22,500 bases of DNA from Tubiluchus corallicola (Eukaryota; Priapulida; Priapulimorpha; Priapulimorphida; Tubiluchidae), in assembly GCA_030141605.1 (NCBI GenBank), contig JAQGDQ010000309.1, forward strand, positions 27,501-50,000, given 5' to 3'. The position numbers and the translations under genes are program-made. Shown in pieces: positions 1-9,586 of the stretch. Numbering within the stretch: the first letter of the stretch is position 1; every line of letters begins with the position of its first letter. The notes below the pieces were generated by a model, which was given only the letters and a program-made list of their open reading frames with translations, was not told where the DNA came from and ran no database searches.

Positions 1-3
1 GAA

Positions 4-462
4 AGACGTACAATAAAAAACAAACGTCATGCTGCACTGGAAGCAGTTATTTATATACTATATTCTACGTATAATATAACTTTCACTTTGTATATAATAT
101 TTTTACCCTAATATCTAATTTAAATAATTCTTTAAATGATACTAAGGCCATGGTGATAAAGTTTCAGCATTTATTGCACAGTGCACCGGTATACGCTGTC
201 ATACAGTAGACACGTAAGAGCTTTGCTGAAAAGTCGTATGTCTTAGTACAATTTAGTTACTGTATGATGTATATACCTGTGCACTGTGGCATAAATGCTG
301 AAACGTTACCATCATGCTCTTAGTATTATTTAAAGAATTATTTAAATTAGATATTAGGGTTAAAATATTATATACAAAGTGAAAGTTATATTATACGTAG
401 AATATAGTATATAAATAACTGCTTCCAGTGCAGCATGACGTTTGTTTTTTAATTGTACGTCT
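4..462. mobile_element. Foldback (long inverted-repeat) element
   Basis: Two arms of about 200 bp, roughly 4-211 and 256-462, are near-perfect reverse complements around a loop of about 45 bp. The tips read AGACGTACAAT at 4-14 and its exact complement at 452-462. Only a few mismatches or single-base indels separate the arms, so the element is fairly young or kept by gene conversion. There is no ORF of note inside. This is the layout of a non-autonomous foldback or MITE-type DNA transposon. Only three bases of left flank are in the window, so a target-site duplication cannot be judged. Confidence 0.8.
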
Positions 463-1438
463 GGCACATTCAGAAAAACACTAATAATGCAATTATCACT
501 TTTCTCATTGATTCTAGACCAGCTACTACAAGCTCTTCTTCTTATAACAATGATATGTGGCACACTTTTCATGCACACGTGTACAATGCCTTAATGCCAT
601 ATTCATAAGTAAATAATCATAATCATAATTCCGTATTATACGCAGATCTGATAAAATTTCACGCATGAACACGGTAGTATTGAGTACAGTGTGGTCGGAA
701 TAATACATGTTTGATATTTCCAGAACAGTTATTTAATTCCTAATAATACAGTTGGCTCCTATGTCAAACAATCTCAGTTTTTCAAGACATCTGTCGTCAA
801 GTTTGGGCTTCACGATTCACCCGCCGTAAAGAAGCCATTGTGAATTAATTTACGTATAGCTGTAGGAACTGGTTTGAGGAGTCCTAATTAAAATAGGAAG
901 TTAGTTGTTGAGTTGATATAGAACAGAGAAAATGTATATTGAGCTTTCGAAAAAAGAATAAATTGAGCGTTATGGCAGAAGGAAAAGCTCTCGTTTTTGT
1001 TTTACTGTCGTCGCAAAAGTCACCACGACAACATCAGTACCATCATTTAGGTTGTCACTCAAATAACTGCCAAGGTACATTTTTTACATGTACTCCAAGT
1101 TTTTTACCAAAAACAAAAGCTTTACCGGGGTTAATATGCCAGAGACTATGTGGTAAAAAGTAGATGGATTAAGTCTTTTTTACACTGAACGATGTCATTT
1201 CAACAACGTATTTTTCACAAACAGTAAGAAGTCTTTGCAGAACTTGGACAGAATGAACTACAAGACATCAGTTATTCTTGGTCTTCCCAGCTGACGATGC
1301 TATCCGTCCTAGGCCACAGCTGCTTTGGTAGCCCTAAACCAAGACAATTTTTATATTTTGATATCATTTTGATTTTACGGTTGACGTAACTGTTGAAAAA
1401 ACGTATATGCCTTCTTATAATGACAAATTTCGTTGCAG
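463..1438 (+). other. Intron sequence upstream of the first visible exon
   Basis: No convincing coding exon was seen. The N-terminal half of the WSC domain, which should precede the exon at 1439 and end in phase 1, was not found here and probably lies upstream of the window. A short open stretch at 939-1163 has no recognisable domain and holds a weak imperfect inverted repeat (about 981-1010 against 1098-1128). The acceptor of the next exon, TTTCGTTGCAG, closes the region at 1438. Confidence 0.5.
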
Positions 1439-1566
1439 GCTGGGTGTGTCTGTGTTTGGAGGAAGACATTCTAGGGTCAAACAATCTTCCCGAGATAGCG
1501 GTTGAGGATACTTGTTCGATGACTTGCATGGATAACATCACAATGAACTGCGGTGGAGATTTTCCT
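1439..1566 (+). CDS. Polycystin-1-like gene, exon a: end of WSC domain
   Basis: Window residues 1-43. The acceptor TTGCAG ends at 1438 and a consensus donor GTAAGT begins at 1567. The exon completes a codon with its first two bases and ends in phase 0. The peptide begins GWVCLCLEED, continues with DTCSMTCMDN and ends MNCGGDFP. This cysteine pattern (CxC, then CxxxC, then CGG) is the second half of a WSC domain, the carbohydrate-binding module found near the N-terminus of polycystin-1. The first half must be on an upstream exon. WSC domains occur in other proteins, but the following exons fix the family as polycystin-1-like. The protein would be a large membrane receptor, with this part outside the cell. 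Confidence 0.85.
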
Positions 1567-1656
1567 GTAAGTATTGTGTAACAGGCACTGGATGTCAGCT
1601 CGAGATTAGCAAATTCTTGCGATTTACTTTTATAAGAATAATTTTTTTATTTTGAG

Positions 1657-1661
1657 AATAT
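1657..1661. repeat. Target-site duplication of the solo LTR, left copy
   Basis: AATAT directly precedes the LTR start. The identical AATAT follows the LTR end at 2036-2040. Confidence 0.8.
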
Positions 1662-2035
1662 TGTGAAAGTTGTAACTGTATATTTTAGGTGCTGCCATCT
1701 ATTGATTAGTCACTTTAACATTTTTCTAGTTCAATTCACCCCTTAATACAGTTGTTCGGTCCAGTGAATATTCAAACTCACCGTATCTCTCCTATTTTAC
1801 TGTAATGGGATATGTGAAGCCAAGTTTTTGCATAGTCTCTACCTATATAAACTGGCTAGATTCCACTTCTACTTATTCGTGATCACTGCAGGACACTCTG
1901 TTCCTCAGTGTAGCAGTCATGTTACATATAACTATGTAGTGCAATAAAAGTGTTTTATTTTTGTGCAAACATGTAATCTGGTGTTTAGTTGTTTTCTACA
2001 AGTGTTCAATTTCGACTTCACAAATAACTTTCACA
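1662..2035. mobile_element. Solo LTR with perfect terminal repeats
   Basis: A 374-bp unit begins TGTGAAAGTT (1662-1671) and ends with its exact reverse complement AACTTTCACA (2026-2035), giving the TG...CA ends of an LTR. The same five bases, AATAT, flank it on both sides (1657-1661 and 2036-2040), as left by retroviral-type integrase. Inside, in + orientation, are a TATA-like TATATAA (1844-1850) and a polyadenylation signal AATAAA (1943-1948) followed by a T-rich stretch. No primer-binding site, polypurine tract or coding remnant adjoins it. It is best read as a solo LTR left by LTR-LTR recombination. The superfamily is unclear, and + orientation is inferred from the TATA/AATAAA order. Confidence 0.85.
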
Positions 2036-2040
2036 AATAT
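2036..2040. repeat. Target-site duplication of the solo LTR, right copy
   Basis: AATAT directly follows the LTR end and matches 1657-1661. Confidence 0.8.
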
Positions 2041-2281
2041 GTACATGTTTGCGGGGTTGTGCATACGGGTATTTACGTGTCATTTTTGACAACTAACAGT
2101 ATCTATGTTGTCATTCTATTATCATTGTCTGCTTAAAGGACAAGAAAATGGGTACCCGTACTCGCGGTGAAATGATTTTTTGTTTGATTTCATTTTAAAT
2201 TTCCCGCGACACTGTTCCGACAGTGCCATTACATGACGTCACCTACGCGGGTGTAAATCATGGGAAGAAAAGTCAATGTTA

Positions 2282-2471
2282 AACTATATCCCAAAAAAAC
2301 TTTTCAAGCAAAATTATATTACTTTGCATTTCACTTACCTGCTTGAAAGACTTATGTAACTAGAAAAGGAAATTATTAATTATTTAAAATGCTTTCACTA
2401 AATGGTAAAATACCGTTGACTCACCCTCCAGAGTGCACCATTCTATAACCAAAAAACGTGTTTTTAATCTG
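2282..2471. repeat. Diverged dispersed repeat, copy 1
   Basis: This stretch aligns by eye, with many mismatches and gaps, to 13621-13801 in another intron of the same gene. Shared stretches include TTTAAAATG in the middle and a right end of the type GTTTTTAATCT against ATTTTTGATCT. The match on the same strand over nearly 200 bp points to two old copies of one interspersed family. No terminal structure or coding capacity was seen. Confidence 0.5.
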
Positions 2472-3075
2472 GGTTGGGTTGAAGTTTTAATAGTCTTTAG
2501 AGGAAGCCTATTAGAATTAAAATACTTAGCTCATTATATGGGCAATTAGGCATAATGCTAAGTACTATTTATCTATAGGCTTGCTCAAAACGTCTTATGT
2601 TCATTCACAAACCTATTGTCGAGAACAAGGCTAAAATCTGGTATCATGTTGAAAACTAGAATGTAGTTCTTGGTTCGTTTGTTTGTTTTCTGCCCAGATG
2701 AGAAGGGAGAGGTGTTGTATCAAACTAAATGTACCTAAAATGTTGTACTCGAAAAGGTATATTATTTTAATATATTAAAATATCTGTTGTCTAACTTGGT
2801 GATTCCTGTATATAAGTGAATGAAACGAATAAAAAAATTAAAACATCATGATGTATTTATTTACAATTCCACAGAAAACACAATAACAATCTCGTGAAAG
2901 TAAGGTATTAGGTAGTAAGGTGAAAGTAACTAAGGTCTACTAAAGATATTAGTAGACGTCTGAGTAATAACCAGTGTACTGCTGTAATACAGTCATTCCT
3001 TCGTTCAAAGTTACAATAAAAAACCACCCTCCAAAAAACAGTTCGTTGACTTACGCAAAGTTCATTTTGTTACAG
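2472..3075 (+). other. Intron remainder before exon b
   Basis: AT-rich sequence without a supported gene. A perfect 9-bp hairpin is present at 2935-2957 (GTCTACTAA, loop AGATA, TTAGTAGAC). The intron ends with the acceptor TTTTGTTACAG at 3075. Confidence 0.5.
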
Positions 3076-3438
3076 CATTTTAAAGTGGAAGTACCAGTGA
3101 AGATAAGAGCCGAACTACCATCTTTTTCCATTGTCTTCAGGGAGGATACTAACGACCCGATAGAGGCCTCTGGCGATTTCTTCATTTTGCCCGAATTTGA
3201 TCCGAAAATCGTCGCCGTGGAATGGGAAATTTCGGTCCCTGAACAAGATCTGGAGATGTATTTTTTCATTGATTCAAATTTACATAAGAGGTTTGCCACT
3301 GACGGAGTAAATGTACCACAGAATGATGAAGAAATCGTTACCATTGATGTCGTTGAGAAATTCTGGCTGTACCATTCATTCATGGAGACGGGACACTATT
3401 ACTTTAGCATTTTCGCAATAACGGACGACCAAGTGAAG
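3076..3438 (+). CDS. Polycystin-1-like gene, exon b: first, degenerate PKD domain
   Basis: Window residues 44-164; 121 codons, phase 0 at both ends. The acceptor TTACAG ends at 3075 and the donor GTAATC starts at 3439. The end of the peptide has the layout of a PKD Ig-like repeat: the central strand VAVEWEISVPEQ takes the place of the usual WDFGDG, followed by the closing strand pair HSFMETGHYYFSIFAITDD, the counterpart of HxYxxxGxYxVxxxAxN. The acidic turn of a standard PKD repeat is not preserved. In human PKD1 a PKD repeat also follows shortly after the WSC domain, so order as well as motif supports the call. The segment is extracellular and beta-rich. Confidence 0.87.
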
Positions 3439-3480
3439 GTAATCTCATAATTAAACCAAATAATCGCTTGTGTCTGTTTG

Positions 3481-3645
3481 TCAGTCAGTCAGTCAGTCAG
3501 TCAGTCAGTCAGTCAGTCAGTCAGTCTGTCCGTCCGTCCGTCCGTCCGTCCGTCCGTCCGTCCGTCCGTCCGTCCGTCCGTCCGTCCGTCCGTCCGTCCG
3601 TCCGTCCGTCCGTCCGTCCGTCCGTCCGTCCGTCCGTCCGTCCGT

Positions 3646-3677
<32 letters not shown>

Positions 3678-3900
3678 CAGTCAGTCAGTCAGTCAGTCAG
3701 TCAGTCAGTCAGTCAGTCAGTCAGTCAGTCAGTCAGTCAGTCAGTCAGTCAGTCAGTCAGTCAGTCAGTCAGTCAGTCAGTCAGTCAGTCAGTCAGTCAG
3801 TCAGTCAGTCAGTCAGTCAGTCAGTCAGTCAGTCAGTCAGTCAGTCAGTCAGTCAGTCAGTCAGTCAGTCAGTCAGTCAGTCAGTCTGTCTGTCTGTCTG
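3481..3900. repeat. Phased tetranucleotide microsatellite (TCAG/TCCG/TCTG)
   Basis: The array is organised in blocks: TCAG x11 (3481-3524), one TCTG, TCCG x31 (3529-3652), TCAG x58 (3653-3884), then TCTG x4 (3885-3900). The register never slips between blocks. Since 4 and 3 are coprime, every + frame reads through as long runs of S, V, Q, R and P. These open frames are products of the repeat, not genes. Confidence 0.97.
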
Positions 3901-4190
3901 TTCATGTGTCTGCTTTTTTGTTTGTCTGTCACCAAGCAGTTAGTCAGACATTCACTTGTCCATCTACCTGAGTACCTACCTGTCCGTCTATCTGTCTGTG
4001 TCAGTCAGTCAGTCACTCAGTCAGTCAGTCAGTCAGTCAGTCAGTCAGTCACTCAGTCTGTCTGTCTGTCTGTCTGTTCATGTGTCTGCTTTTTTGTTTG
4101 TCTGTCACCAAGCAGTTAGTCAGACATTCACTTGTCCATCTACCTGACTACCTGCCTGTCCGTCTAGCTGTCTGTGTCAGTCAGTCAGAC
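3885..4190. repeat. Tandem duplication of about 176 bp inside the microsatellite zone
   Basis: A non-simple segment starting with TCTG repeats and TTCATGTGTCTGC, running through CACCAAGCAGTTAG to CTGTCTGTGTCAG, occurs twice: first from about 3885, again from about 4061. The offset is 176 bp (TTCATG at 3901 and 4077). The copies differ by a few substitutions, such as GAGTACCTACC against GACTACCTGCC. Confidence 0.9.
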
Positions 4191-4644
<454 letters not shown>

Positions 4645-4828
4645 TCTTTATTGCAAAAATTATACAGTAGTGTAGACTAAAACAAGTTACATCATACACA
4701 AAAATCAGTGTATAACCAATTAGTAACAGACTGATGCGTTCAATTATATCAATTAGTCTAAGTCAAAAATCATAAGAGAAAAAACATTAAAATACTACAT
4801 TACATATCTACAAATTTGTGTACATGAT

Positions 4829-5057
4829 GATATGATGGTATACACGATGTCAAATAAAAAATTGTGTGAATTAATACGATAATTGTCATTGACAGTATTA
4901 CAGACATGATAAATGATCAATTGATTTTTTTACAAAATGTTGGCTTGCGTCTGAGTAAGAGTGATGTAGGATATATAAATACAAATATATTTGACATCAT
5001 GTATACCACCATATATATACACGTTATATATATATATATATATACTTGATGTCAAAT
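4829..5057. repeat. Small inverted repeat with (TA)n
   Basis: The segment 4829-4856, containing GATGGTATACACGATGTCAA, is matched in inverse by 4986-5014, containing TTGACATCATGTATACCACC. A further GATGTCAAAT lies at 5048-5057 after a (TA)n tract (about 5025-5044). Likely a MITE-type remnant; outer ends are not defined. Confidence 0.55.
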
Positions 5058-5158
5058 GTATTTATAAAACTTGTATGCCTTATAAAAGATGCTGAATTCT
5101 GATACTTTTTGACACTTTTTGCTACTTTTTGAAACATTAGAAGCTTTTTTCCTATCAG

Positions 5159-5345
5159 GCAGCAACAGCTGACGTGTTAGCGAAACCAGACATGATTTAC
5201 GCTGAGGAACTTCAGTGTCCAACACTTGTCGCCACCAACGAGGAGTTCAACTGCACCATTACGCTTTTTGACGCTGCTCCAATAGTTACTATGAGTACCG
5301 AGGAACACAACAACTCGGACGAAGTGCATAGCTTGAATCTGCCAG
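5159..5345 (+). CDS. Polycystin-1-like gene, exon c: linker after first PKD domain
   Basis: Window residues 165-226 plus the first base of codon 227. The acceptor CCTATCAG ends at 5158 and the donor CAG|GTAAAG starts at 5346. Entering in phase 0 fixes the acceptor choice over the AG at 5162. The peptide runs ADVLAKPDMIYAEELQCPTL and on through TNEEFNCTITLF. It resembles the stretch in human PKD1 that follows PKD repeat 1 (a beta strand, then LxCP and an Ig-like strand), where a C-type lectin domain comes next. Here the chain goes directly to exon d. NCT is a possible N-glycosylation site. Confidence 0.85.
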
Positions 5346-6051
5346 GTAAAGTTGAATTTCTTTTGTGTTGTCGTTACCAGATCCAGAACTGTGGGCAACA
5401 TGGAAGAAAAAATAAAGAACTTTTCTCTCCACATTCTGTTAGAACATGGTCACGGGTACCCTAAACAAAAAAATCGGGTAAAAGCGATTTTGATATTTTT
5501 CAGACATATTATGCATAAATCCAAGATGGTGCCTATAAGGGCCAAAAAGCAGTTATAGCTCTTAAACCAACGAGTCTAGATAAAAAATATCTATTATCAA
5601 CTGATAGGAAAGTGCACCCGGGGATTCTAAAAATGGGATCGATTTTCATATGTGACGTCATGAAACGTCACTATACTATTATGACGAAATTAAGAACATC
5701 ACTGCGTCACTGTTGTTGAAAATTTGTCACTGGAATTGATCTTTCAATACCAGTACTTGTAATAGCATTCAAAATCAGTTACAGATTGACCTGGCATGTT
5801 ATCTGTGTCCATTCACATTATTTCATTAGCGTCTAGATGGTGACTATTGGGTCAAAAGTTGACTACTTCTCCTAAATAATCGATCCTAGCCGAAAATGAT
5901 ATGTTAATGTGATCCGTGTATGAATTAAAAATGTTGCCAGAGCATTATACTCTTCATTTTACTTTTGAGTGCTTGGCAGTGGCAATTAGCACATGTAAAG
6001 CTACAGCTCTGCTGCTAGCTAGATCCATCATTTTTGTTCATGGTGAGCTGC

Positions 6052-6066
6052 GGGGGGGGGGGGGGG
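6052..6066 (+). repeat. Poly-G run
   Basis: An unbroken run of 15 G in the loop of the inverted-repeat element. Such runs are prone to length error in sequencing and can form quadruplex structures. Confidence 0.9.
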
Positions 6067-6176
6067 TGAAACTAGTTGGTTTCCAATGGGGGCGGGAGCT
6101 GGCAGGAAGGACGTTTCATCGAGACAGACTTTTCCAGGCATGCCACGTGTGACGGAAGAGACTAAGACGTTGCTTG

Positions 6177-6239
6177 GAATTGATGGTCACTGGAATTGAT
6201 GGTCACTGGAATTGATGGTCACTGGAATTGAGTTACTGG
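6177..6239 (+). repeat. 16-bp tandem repeat in the foldback loop
   Basis: The unit GAATTGATGGTCACTG is repeated about 3.8 times. The same words TCACTGGAATTGATC occur once in the left arm near 5728, so the array probably grew from element sequence. Confidence 0.92.
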
Positions 6240-7263
6240 CTCTTCAGTGTCAAAATGAAAGTACTGGAAGCAAATTAAGACATACAGGTTGTTTACGTGG
6301 AAGGAGTCCAAGCTCTTGAGCCATCAGTGGCAATAGTCCACGTCTCGCTGCCACACAAAACAATCGACATCACCAGCTGTCTAGTAGATGGAGTTGCTGA
6401 TGAAGCAGATACACGGACGTCATAATGACATTGTGATGTCATAACTGAAAAATGGCAACATTTTTGAATTCATATGCTGCATTTTCGGATCACATTAACA
6501 TTTGGCTAGGGTAGATTATTTAGGAGAAGTTGTTAACTTTTTACACCCATAGGCACCATCTAGATGCCAACGAAATAACGTGAATGAATGCTGATGGCAT
6601 GCCAGGTCAAACTGTAACTGAGTTTGAAAGCTATTTGCAAGTGCTGACATTGAAAGTTCAAATCCAGTGACAAATTTTCAACAACAGTGAAGCAATGATG
6701 TTTTTAATTACGTCATAATAGTATTGTGACGTCATCGTGACGTCACAGATGAAAAACCAACCCCAGTTCTTGGATTCCTCGGGTGCAATATCCTATCAAT
6801 CGGTAATATAATATTTTTCATCCAAGCTTGATGGTTTAGAAAATATAACAGATTTTTGATCCCTCTAGGCGATATCTTGAACTTATATCTCAAAAGTACG
6901 AAAGACGATTTTTGCCGATTTTTTATTGAGGGTACCTGAGACCACGTTCTAAAAGCACCTGAAGAGAAAAATGTTGTTACAATTAGTTCTAGGTTACTTG
7001 TTATCTTTACCTCCATAATACAGATCAGCAGGTGTAACACTAATGCAATTTTAAAACCCGATGATTTTAAAATCTAAATTACATAATAGATGGATAATAA
7101 TTACATAAAGTTCTTTTCAGTTCCATTTTATTTTTTATGATCACCAGTCTCTATATTTTATTATGTGTGTAAATTATTTTATGTAATTTGCAGTTGTAAC
7201 AGTAAAAGGGACACAAACTTTTCAGTTTTATATTTTGACACTCTGCTTGTGCATAAATTTCAG

Positions 7264-7454
7264 ATCCAGTTAGATATACTGCAAAGTATCAGCAACTTGA
7301 TTATTCAAAGATTCAGTTAGCATTTGGAGACTGCGGTCATTCCTGTGCCATGACAGTTATAATGCCAGCTGCACGCTTCGAGCAGGCTGGAGTGATTACA
7401 GGAATTCAACCAATAGGCCTAATTTGGACATGTCGTCATACACTAACTGTTTTG
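7264..7454 (+). CDS. Polycystin-1-like gene, exon d
   Basis: Window residues 227-290. The exon has no ATG, so a start-to-stop ORF search misses it. The acceptor AAATTTCAG ends at 7263 and a consensus donor GTAAGT starts at 7455. It accepts the single base left by exon c (completing a GAT codon) and ends in phase 0, with 64 codons and no stop. The peptide opens DPVRYTAKYQQLDYSKIQLA and contains FGDCGHSCAMTV and GLIWTCRHTLTVL. The alternating hydrophobic pattern and paired cysteines fit an extracellular beta domain. I do not recognise it as a lectin: WIG and the WC/ND signature are missing. Position corresponds to the region just before the cysteine-rich module in human PKD1. Confidence 0.8.
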
Positions 7455-7604
7455 GTAAGTTTTGTTGAAAAATGTTCTAACTGCCACTTCTATTTTTGTT
7501 TTCTATGCTCTTCATTATCATTATAAATTCAGGATTGGGATAAATAAAACATCTGCGAAATAAATAAAATATCCTTAATTAAATCAATTACTTTAAGTAT
7601 TGTC

Positions 7605-7713
7605 TCACATTCACACAAACATTACTGAACTAACTCTAATTAATTAGCAAAGCGCGTATAGCAAAATTGTAATAGGGAGTGTTCGAAATCAACAAATATA
7701 TTACCGGTAATCC
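7605..7713. repeat. Dispersed repeat, copy 1
   Basis: CACATTCACACAAAC, GAACTAACTCTAATTAATTA, GCAAAGCGCGTATAGC and ACCGGTAATCC follow each other here and again, with differences, at 10501-10616 on the same strand. The two copies lie on either side of the Gypsy gag fragment. Confidence 0.85.
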
Positions 7714-7754
7714 TGTTAAAGTTAGCACTACAAGTATTAACTAAATACGATATT

Positions 7755-7917
7755 TTAATTAAGATTTTGCCATAGCAAAATCTTGCTGTTTTTCATTGAG
7801 TTACTTATTTAATATTTATTAAAGTTTTGCCATAGCAAAATCTTACTGTTTTTCATTGAGTTACTTGTTTAATATTTATTAAAGTTTTGCCATAGCAAAA
7901 TCTTACTGTTTTTCATA
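7755..7917. repeat. 60-bp tandem repeat with internal hairpin
   Basis: Nearly three copies with an exact 60-bp period. Each carries TTTTGCCATAGCAAAA, a perfect palindrome with a CATA loop (8-bp stem GATTTTGC/GCAAAATC in the first copy), followed by CTGTTTTTCAT. Copies 2 and 3 are almost identical; copy 1 has more changes. A TTTA-rich stretch (7920-7955) follows. Confidence 0.92.
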
Positions 7918-8047
7918 CAGTTATTATTTATTTATCTATTTATTTATTTGTTATTGTTTATTCTCCGCCACTTTAACGCTTAATAACTCGCAAGGCTTGC
8001 AAGCTGGGTCACCAAACTCTCAGGGTATAGCAACCGCTGACCACTGG

Positions 8048-9586
8048 TCAAGGAGCGAAGGACCTTGGGCGTTGGTCAGCTGACAATCGAATTGACTCGA
8101 CCGTTACAGCGGTAGCAAGCGCATTAGCCAAATTTTCGGGAGCGCCTTGTTGTACGTGAATTGCTAAATCCGCATCTAGCAGTCCGTCCACAAACTTGAG
8201 AACTAATTGTTGTTCTACAATTTCAGAATAAACTGTAGGAAAAGCCCTGTGATACAGCACTCTTAACTGCTCAGCGTACTGGCGTAAGTCCTCGCCTGGA
8301 CGCCTTGTACGAGCATTGTAATGAGCTCTGTAAAGACTATGTTTATGTTGAGTACCAAAACGCTGTCTTAATACAGTAGACAAACTTTTATAACTGGACC
8401 TTTGGGCTAAAGGAATTATCTCAAGTATTCCTACAGCTGCGCCTTTTAACTTTAAGCCAAGACGAGTCCCAGCTTCATTATCGGTCCAATTATTTGCAGT
8501 CATTAATAATTGAAATTGGGCTTCATAGCTTTCCCAGGCAACATTTTCTCCATCAAAAAAGGGTAGAGCCTTAAAAGCATCATTTCCGAAGGAATTTGCT
8601 TGTGCGAAAGGCGCATTTCTATCAAGGAATTTTGGTTCTTCAGGAACATTTTGAATATCACTGGCCGAACCATAACCGAAGGGAGTGTCGCATACATTTT
8701 TAGAATGCTTTGTCGTTTGTCCTGTCGGTTCAGAATCTTTAAAGTATACACGGGGCACACTAGCTATATGCTTAGGAAGCGTTCCTTCTGATAATTCCAA
8801 GCGTGGTAAATCAGTTGTATAACCGCGTTTGACTGTATCAGCCACCGGCTCACTTTTTGCAGAAAGTGCTAACGAAATAGCGCGCGGTAAGGTAGCTACG
8901 ATACTACCTAAATCTGCGAATTGGCTATTCAGAGACGCAAGTTCTTGTTTAAATGAACGAACTTCTTCTGCCAAATCACTGTCTAAATTTTGGGTACTCG
9001 GTAACACGTGTGCGCCTAAATTTACTTTTGGTCGCGTCGAGTGTCCTGAAAAAGTAGTGTCTGTCAGACAATTACTAACAGTAGACACAACAGTGGAGAA
9101 AGATGTGGTAGGACCGACATCAACATCACCAGATTGGACAAAATAAGAACGTGACACATCACGATGTACATTGCACTGAGCACGACCAGTATACAAGGAT
9201 GAATTCAGAGGAATACAAGTGCATTTTGGCTTTTTGCCCATTGAGAATTCATCATCACTATTATTTCCAAAAGACTCAATATCTTCTGACTGAGCCAATA
9301 TACCAGAATCAATATTGCTCTTTGTTCTATCAAATTCTAAATCAGCAACTGAACATGCATTTACAAGTTGAGCTAACTGCTCCTCGCAAATGCGTTCAAA
9401 ATTCAACGGCATTGATGAAACCGGTGTGCAAGGGAAACGCGCAGAACTAGCAAGTTCTGTTGGCTCCCCATCAACAAACCGCCTTCTATCAACCTTTACA
9501 TCAGGAGTGAGCACTTTCTCAGCAAAAGTCGGAGAAATCCCACTTCTGACACCAGTGTGATGCCGTCTATGATAGCGAGGATACAT
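8048..9586 (-). CDS. gag: Retrotransposon Gag protein (Ty3/Gypsy-like), orphan
   Basis: A 512-codon ORF starting MYPRYHRRHH at 9586 and ending RPRSFAP. Residues from about 335 to the end match the retrotransposon Gag capsid family (Pfam Retrotrans_gag): FFDGENVAWESYEAQF, then NWTDNEAGTRLGLKLKGAA, a SYKSLSTVLRQRFG block, a PGEDLRQYAEQL block and a VLKFVDGLLDADL block. Gag makes the particle that packages the element's RNA. The first 330 residues are polar and low in complexity. No CCHC zinc knuckle follows, and there is no protease, reverse transcriptase or integrase between the stop and the repeats at 7755-7917, so the element is truncated after gag. The reading frame itself is intact. It is antisense to the host gene, within the intron between exons d and e. 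Confidence 0.85.
   Translation of the reverse strand: MYPRYHRRHHTGVRSGISPTFAEKVLTPDVKVDRRRFVDGEPTELASSARFPCTPVSSMPLNFERICEEQLAQLVNACSVADLEFDRTKSNIDSGILAQSEDIESFGNNSDDEFSMGKKPKCTCIPLNSSLYTGRAQCNVHRDVSRSYFVQSGDVDVGPTTSFSTVVSTVSNCLTDTTFSGHSTRPKVNLGAHVLPSTQNLDSDLAEEVRSFKQELASLNSQFADLGSIVATLPRAISLALSAKSEPVADTVKRGYTTDLPRLELSEGTLPKHIASVPRVYFKDSEPTGQTTKHSKNVCDTPFGYGSASDIQNVPEEPKFLDRNAPFAQANSFGNDAFKALPFFDGENVAWESYEAQFQLLMTANNWTDNEAGTRLGLKLKGAAVGILEIIPLAQRSSYKSLSTVLRQRFGTQHKHSLYRAHYNARTRRPGEDLRQYAEQLRVLYHRAFPTVYSEIVEQQLVLKFVDGLLDADLAIHVQQGAPENLANALATAVTVESIRLSADQRPRSFAP

Larger units (their letters stand above)
5350..6990. mobile_element. Large, diverged inverted-repeat (foldback) element
   Basis: The arm at about 5350-5940 is the reverse complement, with clear divergence, of about 6450-6990. 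Matching blocks in order: TTAGAACATGGTCACGGGTA near 5440 against the complement of the block at about 6926-6955; GTGACGTCATGA near 5652; TTGTTGAAAATTTGTCACTG near 5713; GTTAATGTGATCC near 5903 against the complement of GGATCACATTAAC near 6487. The central loop is about 510 bp. No transposase ORF is visible, so this is a non-autonomous element, or two copies of one family inserted head to head. It fills most of the intron between exons c and d. The left arm begins almost at the donor of exon c. Confidence 0.8.

Noticed and set aside
981-1128. Imperfect inverted repeat around AAAGCT and TTTTGTTTT words
   Set aside because: Too short and low in complexity to call an element.
939-1163. 74-codon open frame upstream of the first exon, considered as the missing WSC half
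   Set aside because: Its cysteines do not follow the WSC pattern, the phase was not shown to fit, and it overlaps a weak inverted repeat.
6732-7040. 102-codon minus-strand open frame
   Set aside because: Lies in the right arm of the foldback element; the matching left arm is not open in the same frame, so there is no sign of coding selection.
5350-7260. Possible lectin exon in the intron between exons c and d
   Set aside because: No WIG, WND or closing-cysteine signature was seen; the interval is filled by the inverted-repeat element.
7755-7917. 60-bp tandem repeat considered as CRISPR-like
   Set aside because: Head-to-tail copies with no variable spacers, in an animal gene.
8503-9450. Open frames in other frames and on the + strand
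   Set aside because: Shadows of the Gag coding frame.
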